Part shown: one piece after another, positions 30,601 to 38,443 of the stretch
How positions within the stretch are numbered: the stretch's first letter is position 1
Layout of the letters: each line of letters begins with the position of its first letter
Source: Pseudomonas sp. BGr12
GTDB taxonomy: Bacteria > Pseudomonadota > Gammaproteobacteria > Pseudomonadales > Pseudomonadaceae
NCBI RefSeq assembly: GCF_030272895.1
Contig: NZ_JALRNF010000009.1
Coordinates: 62,001-126,000, forward strand
Direction of reading: 5' to 3'
DNA length: 64,000 bases
Position numbers and translations under genes: made by a program
Notes under the pieces: generated by a model
Told to the model about the DNA's origin: nothing
Database searches by the model: none
Seen by the model: the letters and a program-made list of their open reading frames with translations, nothing else

Positions 30601-30826
30601 TCTCCACGCCGGTGATGGCTTGTTCCAGCGGTGCGGCGACCGTTTCGCCGATGACCTTGGGGTTGGCGCCCGGGAAGCTGGCACGTACGACCACGGTGGG
30701 CGGCACGACTTCCGGGTACTCGCTGATGGGCAGCTGGAACAGGGAAATGGCACCGGCGATCAGAATCATCAGCGACAGCACGGCGGCGAAAATCGGCCGC
30801 TGGATGAAAAACTGGGAAAATTTCAT
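27635..30826 (-). CDS. mexF: RND multidrug efflux permease (MexF-type)
   Basis: 1063-residue HAE1 proton-driven pump, full length. The N-terminus MKFSQFFIQRPIFAAVLSLM and VVPPTVVVRASFPGANPKVI match MexF almost residue for residue. The helix 4 proton-relay motif GIVVDDAIVVVENVERN is intact. It exports amphiphilic drugs such as chloramphenicol and quinolones in P. aeruginosa MexEF-OprN. Here it is the second gene of mexE-mexF-oprN, 11 bp after mexE, and the operon faces a TetR gene rather than the usual mexT. Confidence 0.94.
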   Translation of the reverse strand: MKFSQFFIQRPIFAAVLSLMILIAGAISLFQLPISEYPEVVPPTVVVRASFPGANPKVIGETVAAPLEQAITGVENMLYMSSQSTADGKLTLTITFALGTDLDNAQVQVQNRVTRTEPKLPQEVTRIGITVDKASPELTMVVHLTSPDQRYDMLYLSNYATLNVKDELSRLGGIGDVKVWGLGEYSMRVWLDPNKTASRNLTATDVVKAIREQNRQVAAGQLGAPPSPAATSFQLSINTQGRLANEEEFENIIIRAGENGEITRLKDIARIELGSSGYALRSLLNNEQAVAMPIFQRPGSNAIEVSNQVRAKMAELKKDFPEGMDYSIVYDPTIFVRSSIEAVVHTLFEALVLVVLVVIVFLQTWRASIIPLVAVPVSLIGTFAVMHLFDFSLNALSLFGLVLAIGIVVDDAIVVVENVERNIALGLKPVDATRKAMGEVTGPIIATALVLCAVFVPAAFISGLTGQFYKQFALTIAISTVISAFNSLTLSPALAAVLLRGHDAPKDRFSKMLDTLFGAWLFRPFNRLFERASLGYVGTVARIIRSSGIALLVYGGLMVLTYFGFATTPTGFVPTQDKQYLVTFAQLPDAASLDRTQEVIGRMSEIALKQPGAVSAVAFPGLSINGFTNSPNNGVVFIGLKPFDERKDASLSAPAIAAGLNSKFGEIQEAYTAVFPPPPVHGLGTIGGFRVQIEDRGNLGYDELYKETQNIIAKSRSMPELARLFTSYTVNVPQVDAAIDREKARTHGVAINDIFDTLQVYLGSLYANDFNRFGRTYQVNVQAEQQFRLEPEQIGQLKVRNNQGEMIPLATFIKVSDTSGPDRVQHYNGFVTAEINGAPGAGFSSGQAQAAMEKLLKAELPNGMTYEWTDLTYQQILAGNTALFVFPLCVLLAFLVLAAQYESWSLPLAVILIVPMTLLSAITGVILAGSDNNIFTQIGLIVLVGLACKNAILIVEFAKDKQAEGFDPLAAVLEACRLRLRPILMTSIAFIMGVVPLVFSSGAGAEMRHAMGVAVFSGMLGVTFFGLLLTPVFFVLIRRYVERLQARKAARAHARLSAEPEVH

Positions 30827-30837
30827 GTCGGTCCCCC

Positions 30838-32085
30838 TCAGCCACGTGGTGACGCGTTACTGGCAACCTTGGGTTGCACAGCGAAGGTTTTGCCTGGCGA
30901 ATTGCCGGCTTCCAGCACCTGGCGTTGCCTGGCCAACGCCGCCAGGGTCTGCTCGCTGGCCATCGGCGCTTCTTGCGCATCGACCGCAGCCCCCGGACGT
31001 ACCCGTTGCAAGCCGGCGACGACGATGCGCTCGCCCTTTTGCAGGCCACTGCGCACGATGCGCAGGCCCTCAAGCTTTGGCCCCAGTTCGACGGGGCGGT
31101 AGGTCGTGGTGTTGTGCGCGTCGACGATCAGCACGAACTTCTTGCCAAGGTCGGTACCGACGGCTTCGTCCTTGATCAGGATGGCCTGGTAATTGCCGCT
31201 GCCCACCAGTTTGAGCCGGGCATACAGACCCGGAGTGAAGTTGCCATCGCGATTGTCGAACACCGCACGGCCACGGATGGTGCCGGTCTTGGGATTGACC
31301 TGGTTGTCGACGAAGTTCATCTGGCCCAGGTGCGGGTTGCCGGATTCACTGGACAAGCCCATGTACACCGGCGTGGTCTGCCCACGCTGACCGTCGCGGC
31401 TAAGTTGGTTGTACTTGAGGTACACACGTTCATCGACGTCGAAGTAGGCGTAGACCTGGTCGGTCGAGACCACGCTGGTGAGCGCGGTCTGGTCGGCGCG
31501 GGCAAGGTTGCCGGCGGTGATTTCGGCGCGGCTTGCGCGGCCGCTGATCGGTGCGGTAACGCGGGTAAAGCTCAGGTTCAGGCGCGCCAGGTCCAGTTGT
31601 GCCTGAACGCTGGCGACGCTGGCGCGCGCCTCCTCGGCAAGCGTGCTGCGCGACTCGGCCAGTTCCGCCGAGATCGCATTGCTGGCCCGCAGGCGTTCGC
31701 CCCGCTGCGCCTCATTGCTGGTACGCACAACCGTGGCCCGGGCTTGTTGCAGCTGGGCTTCCAGGCGATGGACCTCGGCCTCGAATGGCCGAGGGTCGAT
31801 CTGGAACAGCAGGTCGCCTTTGCTGACCTGGGCTCCCTCGGTAAACGCCACGCGGTCGATCTGTCCTGAAACCCTTGGGCGCACGATGACGGTTTGCGGC
31901 GCTTCAAGGCGACCGGTGAACTCATCCCATTCGGTGATGGGTTGCTCGAGCACTGTCGCGGCAGTGACCTTCGCTGCCGCAGGCGCGGTTGGCGACGCAC
32001 TTTGCGGGGTTCGATCACAGGCAGCCAGGGCGATCAATCCAGCGGCCAGGGCTGAATAGCGCAAGCGCTTGAGGGATTTGTCCAT
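30838..32085 (-). CDS. mexE: RND efflux periplasmic adaptor (MexE-type)
   Basis: 415-residue membrane-fusion lipoprotein. The start at 32085 (MDKSLKRLRYSALAAGLIAL, then AACDR) gives a lipobox and has GGTGAG 4 nt before it; the longer frame reaching back to 32802 would run through the promoter and the divergent TetR gene. The lipoyl and hairpin segments (RVSGQIDRVAFTEGAQVSKG, AQLQQARATVVRTSNEAQRG) and the C-terminal VGTDLGKKFVLIVD follow MexE closely. It bridges MexF to OprN. Two palindromes upstream (32176-32195 and 32295-32314) probably control it. Confidence 0.93.
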   Translation of the reverse strand: MDKSLKRLRYSALAAGLIALAACDRTPQSASPTAPAAAKVTAATVLEQPITEWDEFTGRLEAPQTVIVRPRVSGQIDRVAFTEGAQVSKGDLLFQIDPRPFEAEVHRLEAQLQQARATVVRTSNEAQRGERLRASNAISAELAESRSTLAEEARASVASVQAQLDLARLNLSFTRVTAPISGRASRAEITAGNLARADQTALTSVVSTDQVYAYFDVDERVYLKYNQLSRDGQRGQTTPVYMGLSSESGNPHLGQMNFVDNQVNPKTGTIRGRAVFDNRDGNFTPGLYARLKLVGSGNYQAILIKDEAVGTDLGKKFVLIVDAHNTTTYRPVELGPKLEGLRIVRSGLQKGERIVVAGLQRVRPGAAVDAQEAPMASEQTLAALARQRQVLEAGNSPGKTFAVQPKVASNASPRG

Positions 32086-32175
32086 TGGGCTCACCGATTG
32101 TTGTTTTAGAGTGCGCTCAGCGTGTGCCTGCAAGGGCTGCAGCACCAATCGACCGGAACGAAACTTACTATCACC

Positions 32176-32195
32176 AATCATGATAGTCATCATAA
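32176..32195. promoter_or_regulatory. Candidate TetR operator 1 (mexE side)
   Basis: On the minus strand it reads TTATGATGACTATCATGATT, 91-110 bp before the mexE start. Its ATGAT/ATCAT arms give dyad symmetry. It matches operator 2 at 16 of 20 positions, as expected for two sites bound by the divergently encoded TetR protein. Confidence 0.6.
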
Positions 32196-32294
32196 TTAGG
32201 CACGAGCAGAGGCTAGAAAGCCCGTTATAGAGGGATTCCAGTGTCTGATTTGCGTTGAACGAGCGATGCTGCCAGGGAAACGCACCCCTTGCTT

Positions 32295-32314
32295 TTATGA
32301 TGATCGTCATTATT
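32295..32314. promoter_or_regulatory. Candidate TetR operator 2 (tetR side)
   Basis: It reads TTATGATGATCGTCATTATT, with a core ATGATGATCGTCAT that is a near-perfect palindrome (ATGA-N6-TCAT, single mismatch inside). It lies 57-76 bp before the TetR start and pairs with operator 1, suggesting one repressor controls both directions. Confidence 0.6.
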
Positions 32315-32370
32315 ATTTTAAGGTCGTAGGCGATCCACGCGTCCTCTCCCGCAGCGACAGGAGCAGCAAA

Positions 32371-32931
32371 ATGAAGGTCACCAAAGAAAAGGCGGCAAGC
32401 AACAAGGCGGCGATCCTCCAGGCCGCCGCCCACCTCTATCGGGAGCACGGTGTCGAGGGTGTCGGCATAGGCCAGCTCGCCCGTTCCGTCGGCCTCACCC
32501 ATGGCGGGTTCTACGGACAGTTTCCTGGCGGCAAGGAGGAGTTGGCGGCAGCGGCTGTGCAACAGATGTTCGAGTCCGACCGATCGGCCTTCAAGCAGGC
32601 CACGACATTGACCGAGCTGGTTGAGGCCTATCTTTCCGAGCGGCATGTTGCCGGTGTCGGTACGGGGTGTCCGGTGCCCGCGTTGGCGGCCGATATCGCG
32701 CGTCAGACAGATACCGTGAAACAGCCCTTCACCGCAGGCATTCGCGCCATGCTGGCGACCATCGAGCGGGTCGACGGTGTCGAAAACGATGAGACCAGTC
32801 ACTTGCGTGCCGCACAGATCCTGGCCTCCATGGTCGGCGCGGTGCTGCTGGCCCGAGCAGTCGACGATCCGCAGCTTGCCCGGCTTTTCCGTGAGGCCAC
32901 GGCCGAGGCCTGGTGTTCATCAACCCCCTAA
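32371..32931 (+). CDS. TetR/AcrR-family regulator of the mexEF-oprN operon
   Basis: 186-residue TetR-type repressor. The HTH is KAAILQAAAHLYREHGVEGV, then IGQLARSVGLTHGGFYGQF. The start at 32371 has AGGAG 8 nt upstream. It is divergent from mexE, with two matching palindromes in the 285-bp gap. This is an unusual controller for a MexEF-OprN system, which in P. aeruginosa is driven by the LysR protein MexT. The effector-domain sequence LLARAVDDPQLARLFREA is common to stress-responsive TetR proteins. The last 4 nt overlap the convergent kinase gene. Confidence 0.9.
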   Translation: MKVTKEKAASNKAAILQAAAHLYREHGVEGVGIGQLARSVGLTHGGFYGQFPGGKEELAAAAVQQMFESDRSAFKQATTLTELVEAYLSERHVAGVGTGCPVPALAADIARQTDTVKQPFTAGIRAMLATIERVDGVENDETSHLRAAQILASMVGAVLLARAVDDPQLARLFREATAEAWCSSTP

Positions 32932-33545
32932 GGCACTGACAGGACGCTATAGATCTCGGAAACCACCTGCTCCGTTGCATCTTCGAGCGTTCCGTCATTA
33001 CGGCATAACGCCCAGCCATGCTCTGCAATCGCCCGCTCGAACGCCTGGGTACAAGCGGCATGCTCCTCCAGCTTGTGCAGCACAGTACTGCTCAGCCCAC
33101 GCGTACGCGCTGCTGCCCGCGCCCATGAAACATCAGGTGCGGTGACGACCCCGACATGCAGGTCCGGCACTTGCACATTTCGCTCGATGTTCAACTGCAG
33201 GATCTCGGCAAACGGGACTATCCGGCGAAACGCGGCTTCAGACGGGTACCAGCGATCGATCAGGATGATGCTGCCCGGGGGCTGTTTAGGCAGTATGTGG
33301 CGGGAAATCCAGGAGCGACTATCGGCAAAACGCTCACACACCCCCAACTCCAGGTCCCGGGAGGGATTCCGGACGAGTTTGTTGACGAGGGCCATGGTGT
33401 CCCCCCTGAAGGGATCGCTTTTCTTCTCGCAAAGCCGGATCACCTTTTTGTTGTCGGCCCTCAGTACTTTGGTAACGGCCTCCAACAGTGTGGTTTTGCC
33501 GGTGCCCTTGGGCCCATCTAATGAAACAAACAGCGGACGATTCAT
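32928..33545 (-). CDS. Thymidylate kinase-like P-loop nucleotide kinase
   Basis: 205-residue P-loop kinase. The Walker A motif is LDGPKGTGKTTLLEAVTKVL near residue 9-20, and a LID/DRW motif IILIDRWYPSEAAFRRIV appears mid-chain, as in dTMP kinases. It is shorter in conserved substrate motifs than true Tmk and so is probably a paralogue acting on another nucleoside, or a resistance-type kinase. It is encoded convergently to tetR with a 4-nt overlap, and 40 bp after the AraC regulator on the same strand. Function is not established. Confidence 0.75.
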   Translation of the reverse strand: MNRPLFVSLDGPKGTGKTTLLEAVTKVLRADNKKVIRLCEKKSDPFRGDTMALVNKLVRNPSRDLELGVCERFADSRSWISRHILPKQPPGSIILIDRWYPSEAAFRRIVPFAEILQLNIERNVQVPDLHVGVVTAPDVSWARAAARTRGLSSTVLHKLEEHAACTQAFERAIAEHGWALCRNDGTLEDATEQVVSEIYSVLSVP

Positions 33546-33585
33546 TGTTCAAATAACGCTTGAGAGACGGTTGTTGATGAGCAGG

Positions 33586-34374
33586 CTAACGGGCGACGCC
33601 CAGCATTGAGCTGTAACTCGACGGCGAGGCGCCCATCACTTTGCGAAACGCATTGCTCAGGTGGGCCTGGTCGAAGAAGCCCAACTCGACGGCGATGCGC
33701 GCAGGCGCGTCGCCAAGGCGCAGGCGCCGGCGTGCTTCGATCAGGCGCAACTGCTTGAAATACTGCATCGGGGGGAGGTTTTTCTCGGCCTTGAAGCTTC
33801 GCACCAGATGGAACCTGGACAGGTTCGCTTCGGCGCACAGGTCTTCAAGCTCGATCGCCTCGTACAGATTGGCCTTCATGAAACGGATCAAGTGTGCCAC
33901 CCGCAACGGCTCGCCGCTGGTATCTGGCGTGCTCCGAAAACGCGCCAGCTCACTGAACAGCACCAGCAACGCCTCGTCACGGCTGCTGGAGTGCAGCTGC
34001 TCATGCAGGTCGAGGATCGAACCAAACAGCGCACTGTCGCGGATATTGCCCTCCTGAAACGCGGGCAGGCCATTGTCGTGCGTGGTCTGGTCGAGAATGC
34101 TGCGCACCTGTTGTTCATCCAGATGCAGGCTGATGAACTGTGCGCCCTCACCGCAGAACTCCGATGACTGCACGGTCATCGGGTTATACAGCGTTACCTC
34201 GCCCGACAACACCTCTTGCTGCCTGCCGTTATACCAGATCCGCTCTACCCCGCTAAGGTTTGCGCTGATCACATACTCTTCATGGGTATGCTTGGGGTAG
34301 CAGGCGCCACTGGCATTGACCTGCGAACATTCAATACGCCCGAACCGGGTCAGATTTTCCATTACCAGGGCCAT
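33586..34374 (-). CDS. AraC-family transcriptional regulator
   Basis: 262-residue regulator with an N-terminal cupin sensor (CYPKHTHEEYVISANLSGVE) and a C-terminal double HTH (LEDLCAEANLSRFHLVRSFK, then ELGFFDQAHLSNAFRKVMGA). The ATG at 34374 is chosen because GGAG lies 8 nt upstream. The sensor type is common in regulators of exporters and amino acid metabolism. It is preceded 45 bp upstream by the alpha/beta hydrolase stop codon on the same strand; the target genes are not evident. Confidence 0.88.
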   Translation of the reverse strand: MALVMENLTRFGRIECSQVNASGACYPKHTHEEYVISANLSGVERIWYNGRQQEVLSGEVTLYNPMTVQSSEFCGEGAQFISLHLDEQQVRSILDQTTHDNGLPAFQEGNIRDSALFGSILDLHEQLHSSSRDEALLVLFSELARFRSTPDTSGEPLRVAHLIRFMKANLYEAIELEDLCAEANLSRFHLVRSFKAEKNLPPMQYFKQLRLIEARRRLRLGDAPARIAVELGFFDQAHLSNAFRKVMGASPSSYSSMLGVAR

Positions 34375-34419
34375 CGGCCTAGCTCCTCGAACGAATCGGC
34401 GCTTAGGGGGAGACATGCC

Positions 34420-35577
34420 TTAACCGGAGTACCTGTCCATCAACGCCCCCATGCACGCCAGGTACTCGCCACGCCCCAGGTGCAGGATATGGTTGCCGGG
34501 GAACCAGTGCAACGCACTACCCGGCCAGTGCCGGTGCAGCAGCCGCAGGTGGCGCGGCAGGGTGATGCGATCGCCGGCACCGCCGATGATCAGCATGCGC
34601 TCGCCCTCCAGGCACGGGGCGTAGGTCAACGGATTGTGCACGGCCAGTAATCCACGCATCTCGGCCACGCCAATGCCCTGGCTACGCATCAGCCGGGAGA
34701 GCAACAGCCCCGTGGGCTGCCACTCAAGGAACACATCGACCGGGCTGACCGCGGGTACGATCGGGATGCAATAGGCCAGGCGCGGGTCAACGGCCGCCAG
34801 CAGCGCCGCGGTATAGCCGCCCAGGGAAATGCCCGTCACACCGATAGGCTCGACGCCGCGTCCCTGGAGATAATCGATGAACACCCGCAGGTCGTGGATC
34901 GCATGCAGCGGCGCCTCGTTGAAGGCCACCAGCCCACCGCCGAACAATCCCTGGCCGCTGAACCAGTCGCTGCGCTCTGCGCGCCGACCATGGTGCGGAT
35001 AGGTGAACAGCAGAATGTCATAGCCGCGCCGATAGAAGCCGGCCAGCGACAGCGCATGGGCATTGAGCCAGTGCGGGTCGGCGGCGAAGCCGTGGATGAC
35101 GATCAGCGTCGGTCGCGGCCGGTCGCCGTGGCACCAGTGCTGGGCATGGGCAAACCTATTGCGCTGCATGGCCTCGAACTGCGGGCGGGCGTAGGGATTG
35201 AGCGGTTTGAACGGACTGGCAAAGCGCAGTTGGAAACGACGGATGTCATTGCCGGGCAACGCGCGTTGTGAAATGGCGATGCCCTTCGGCGGCGCCTGGA
35301 ATACCCGGGAGGCATCTTGCGCGCGTGCCAGCGGTTCGTAGAAGCGCAGCGCCTCGAACTCGCGCTGCACCCGGCCAGGTTTGCCGAGCGTGGCCAGCGC
35401 GCTCGCCGCCACCGTAGCCGCCAGAGAGGTGCGCATCACCCGTTCGATCGCGGCGCTGCCATGTATCTTCAGGCGATGCCTGGCATCGAGCTCGGTGCCA
35501 TCGGCCTGCCGCCAGAAGTCCTCGGGCAAGCACTCCCACCAGGGCCTGGGTGAATCCCCCGGCCCTTTATCGTTCAC
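34420..35577 (-). CDS. Alpha/beta hydrolase
   Basis: Predicted serine hydrolase of about 385 residues. The oxyanion-hole segment is PTLIVIHGFAADPHWL, the nucleophile elbow GISLGG (Ser in GVTGISLGGYTAALL), and a C-terminal His in PGNHILHLGRGEYL. No signal peptide is obvious. The start is uncertain: GTG at 35577 (VNDKGPGDSPRP) is used, while the frame remains open further upstream with no ribosome-binding site. It is divergent from a wax-ester synthase/DGAT gene 206 bp away. A pairing of lipid ester synthesis and hydrolysis is possible. Confidence 0.78.
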   Translation of the reverse strand: MNDKGPGDSPRPWWECLPEDFWRQADGTELDARHRLKIHGSAAIERVMRTSLAATVAASALATLGKPGRVQREFEALRFYEPLARAQDASRVFQAPPKGIAISQRALPGNDIRRFQLRFASPFKPLNPYARPQFEAMQRNRFAHAQHWCHGDRPRPTLIVIHGFAADPHWLNAHALSLAGFYRRGYDILLFTYPHHGRRAERSDWFSGQGLFGGGLVAFNEAPLHAIHDLRVFIDYLQGRGVEPIGVTGISLGGYTAALLAAVDPRLAYCIPIVPAVSPVDVFLEWQPTGLLLSRLMRSQGIGVAEMRGLLAVHNPLTYAPCLEGERMLIIGGAGDRITLPRHLRLLHRHWPGSALHWFPGNHILHLGRGEYLACMGALMDRYSG

Positions 35578-35783
35578 GCACTGTTCTTTACGCCACACGC
35601 AAGATCCCCTCCCCGGACGGGGGCCAGCAGGTGCGCCCCGACGGTGCGCACGAGACCCTCCGATAGCGCCAGAGTAAAGCGGCGCCCTGCGCGCTTTCCC
35701 CCCCATTTGCAGGGGGACGGGGCAAAGGCAGATCGATGAATCTGCCCATCCACCTGCGCCACCACCTTGCGAGAACGTTAACG

Positions 35784-37283
35784 ATGAGCAAACTCAGCGG
35801 GCAAGATGCCCTGTTCCTCAAAGTCGATCGTCCCCATGCCGCGTCGCACTGCACCATGATCTATATCTACGATCAGTCCACGGTAGAGGGGCAACGACTC
35901 GGCTTTCGGGAAATCGTCCAGCATATCTCGGACCGTCTCGACGTCTCGCCGGTGTTCAAGCGCAAGATCATCCAGGTGCCCTTTGGCCTGGGCTATCCCT
36001 ACTGGGTGGACGACGATCTGTTCGACATCGACTTCCACGTGCGCCATTTCGCCCTGCCCAAGCCAGGCGACTGGCGCCAGTTCTGCATCCTGGTGTCACG
36101 CATCCATGCCCGCTCGGTAGACCTGGCCCGGGCCCCCTGGGAGATGTACGTGATCGAGGGGCTCGACAACATCGAGGGTATCCCCGAGGGCAGCTTCGCC
36201 ATCCTGACCAAATCGCACCATGCCGCGATGGACGGCGCCGCAGCCGCGGAATTGACCTGGGCCTTGCACGATCTGGCTGGCGCGCAGGGCAAACCGGTCG
36301 CGGTGCTTGATAACACGCCGGCGGCAAGCAGCGCGCCGTCGCACTGGGGCATGCTCGACACGGTCGGCCGTATGTTCACCGACAACCTCACGGCCTCCGC
36401 CCGCATGGCCCTGCCCTTGGCCCGCGTGCTACCCAGGCTCGCCATTGCCAGTCTGCGTAAAGTGGCAAGCTCCGTGTTCAGCGCTGAAGGGGGCGCACCG
36501 CGCACACGTTTCAACAGCAACGTCACGTCCAGTCGGGTCTGGGATTCGGTCACCCTCGATCTGGGCGAAGTGAAAAAAATCAAGAACCTGGTGCCCGGGG
36601 CAACGGTCAACGATGCGGTCCTGGCCATGGTCGGTGGGGCGATGCGTCGCTACCTGATGGCAAAGGATGAACTGCCCGAGAAGTCGCTGGTGACCCTGGC
36701 ACCGGTTAACACCCGCCAGGGCAATGAAGCTGTCGCTGCCGGCAACACCGTGTCGATGCTGACCTTCCCTCTGGGCACGGATATCGAAGATCCGCTCGCC
36801 CGGCTGCAAGCGCTGCAGGCCGCCACATCGCAATCCAAGGCGATCCAGAATGCGGTCGGTGCGAACGACCTGACCAACCTGCAGAAATTCGCACCGCCGG
36901 CGACCCTGGGGCTCGCCGGCCGCCTGGCGACGCTGATGGGCATGGGCGGCAAGGGCCCGGTGCTGCTGCACAACTGCATGGTGACCAACGTCCCGGGCCC
37001 CAATGTGCCGCTGTACATGCTCGGCGCCAGGCTCGTGTACTGGTGCGGTGTGGGGCCGCTGGTCGATGGCCTGTCGTTGATCTGGAACCCCACCAGCTAC
37101 TGCGGGAAGATGTTCATCTCACTGACCAGCTCACCGAACGTCGTCCCCGACCCGGATTTTCTCGCGCAGTGCCTGAGGGACTCCTATGAGGAACTACAGG
37201 CAGTGGCGATCCAGGCAGCCAAGCCCGGTAAAACCAGGCGCGTTGCCCGAAAAACCGCCATACAGAAGGTCGACGAACAGTAG
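35784..37283 (+). CDS. Wax ester synthase/diacylglycerol acyltransferase (WS/DGAT)
   Basis: 499-residue bifunctional acyltransferase of the AtfA type, which joins an acyl-CoA to a fatty alcohol or diacylglycerol. The active-site HHxxxDG is HHAAMDG at residues 145-151. The N-terminal PLSxxDxxF-like block is KLSGQDALFLKVD, and the C-terminal NVPGPNVPLYMLGARL block is present. The ATG at 35784 is preferred over the frame start at 35736. Neutral-lipid synthesis of this kind is sparse in Pseudomonas, so the substrate may be another alcohol. The divergent neighbour is a hydrolase. Confidence 0.88.
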   Translation: MSKLSGQDALFLKVDRPHAASHCTMIYIYDQSTVEGQRLGFREIVQHISDRLDVSPVFKRKIIQVPFGLGYPYWVDDDLFDIDFHVRHFALPKPGDWRQFCILVSRIHARSVDLARAPWEMYVIEGLDNIEGIPEGSFAILTKSHHAAMDGAAAAELTWALHDLAGAQGKPVAVLDNTPAASSAPSHWGMLDTVGRMFTDNLTASARMALPLARVLPRLAIASLRKVASSVFSAEGGAPRTRFNSNVTSSRVWDSVTLDLGEVKKIKNLVPGATVNDAVLAMVGGAMRRYLMAKDELPEKSLVTLAPVNTRQGNEAVAAGNTVSMLTFPLGTDIEDPLARLQALQAATSQSKAIQNAVGANDLTNLQKFAPPATLGLAGRLATLMGMGGKGPVLLHNCMVTNVPGPNVPLYMLGARLVYWCGVGPLVDGLSLIWNPTSYCGKMFISLTSSPNVVPDPDFLAQCLRDSYEELQAVAIQAAKPGKTRRVARKTAIQKVDEQ

Positions 37284-37413
37284 CGGCGCTAGCCGCGAGC
37301 GGTCGCCAAGGTCGCGTGAAGGCAAAGCAGGCCAACCGGGCCTGTTTTGCCGCACTGCCACTGCTGCACTGACGTATAATCCCGCCCCCCGAAAATACCG
37401 ATGATGCTTTTGT

Positions 37414-38382
37414 ATGAAGAAGCTGTTGTACGTCGTAACGCTATCCCTTGCTGCTGTTTCTCCTGCCTTCTCAAGCCCTCCCGCCACCTTCACCGAAGCC
37501 AAGGTCATCGCCAAGCAGAAGATCTACCTCGACCAGGCGAACAGCTCGATGGGCGAACTCTACTGCGGCTGCAAATGGACGTGGGTGGGTAAATCCGGCG
37601 GCCGGGTCGATGCCAAGTCTTGCGGGTATGAAACCCGCAAAGAGCAAACCCGTGCCGAGCGCACCGAGTGGGAACACATCGTGCCCGCCTGGACGTTCGG
37701 CCATCAACGTAAATGCTGGCAAAGCGGCGGCCGGGAACAATGTGTCGATACCGACCCGATATTCCGCGCCATGGAAGCCGACCTGTTCAATCTCTACCCC
37801 TCGGTGGGCGAAGTGAACGGCGATCGCAGCAATTTCAACTATGGCATGGTGTCAGGGGTTGCCCCTCAATACGGCCAGTGCACCACCAAGGTTGATTTCC
37901 AGCAGCGGGCAGCGGAACCTCGCGACGAGGTCAAAGGCCTCGTGGCGCGGACGACCTTCTACATGTTCGACCGCTACCAGCTGAACATGTCCAGGCAGCA
38001 GCAACAGCTACTCATGGCATGGGACAAGCAGCATCCGGTGACGGCCTGGGAGAAAGAGCGCGATCGCCGTATCGCTGCGGTCATGGGGCACTCCAACCCG
38101 TTCGTTACCGGTCAACGCAGCTGGACGAGCGGGTATAAGCCGGTCGGTGACGGTGTCGCCAGCGCTGCCCCGGCGCGCGCCCCACAACCTGCTGCAAAAC
38201 CCACCCTGGCAAGTGCCTCCACCGCCACCGGCGTGGTCATCGGCAACCAGAAGAGCCACGTCTATCATCTGTCCAGTGGCTGCCCTGGCTATGCGCAGGT
38301 GTCGGCAAAAAACCAGGTGTCCTTCACCTCGGAAGCTGAGGCCCAGGCAGCAGGTTTCAGAAAAGCGGGTAATTGCAAATAG
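37414..38382 (+). CDS. Secreted endonuclease I with extra C-terminal Cys/His module
   Basis: 322-residue exported nuclease. The signal peptide is LLYVVTLSLAAVSPAFSS. Residues 20 to about 230 form an endonuclease I (EndA/Dns/NucM) domain, with the catalytic region RTEWEHIVPAWTFG and the downstream DLFNLYPSVGEVNGDRSNF. After a Pro/Ala-rich linker (about residues 245-270), a 48-residue tail (HVYHLSSGCPGY to AGFRKAGNCK) has paired Cys and His like the small zinc module found on staphylococcal-nuclease-like proteins and Ada. Extracellular or periplasmic DNA degradation is the likely job. A TATAAT lies at 37375-37380, 34 bp before the start. Confidence 0.88.
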   Translation: MKKLLYVVTLSLAAVSPAFSSPPATFTEAKVIAKQKIYLDQANSSMGELYCGCKWTWVGKSGGRVDAKSCGYETRKEQTRAERTEWEHIVPAWTFGHQRKCWQSGGREQCVDTDPIFRAMEADLFNLYPSVGEVNGDRSNFNYGMVSGVAPQYGQCTTKVDFQQRAAEPRDEVKGLVARTTFYMFDRYQLNMSRQQQQLLMAWDKQHPVTAWEKERDRRIAAVMGHSNPFVTGQRSWTSGYKPVGDGVASAAPARAPQPAAKPTLASASTATGVVIGNQKSHVYHLSSGCPGYAQVSAKNQVSFTSEAEAQAAGFRKAGNCK

Positions 38383-38390
38383 CGCCAGGC

Positions 38391-38424
38391 AGTGGACACT
38401 ATCCATCTAAAGGCAGTGTCCACT
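38391..38424. terminator. Hairpin after the nuclease gene
   Basis: Perfect 10-bp inverted repeat AGTGGACACT / AGTGTCCACT with a 14-nt loop, 9 bp after the endonuclease stop codon and 20 bp before the cupin start. No T-run follows, so it may stabilise mRNA or bind a protein rather than terminate. Confidence 0.4.
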
Positions 38425-38443
38425 CAGCCCCGGGCAGACCATC

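Noticed and set aside
32086..32802. 239-codon extension of the mexE frame
   Set aside because: It would be antisense to tetR and cross the shared promoter; the lipobox fits only with the start at 32085.
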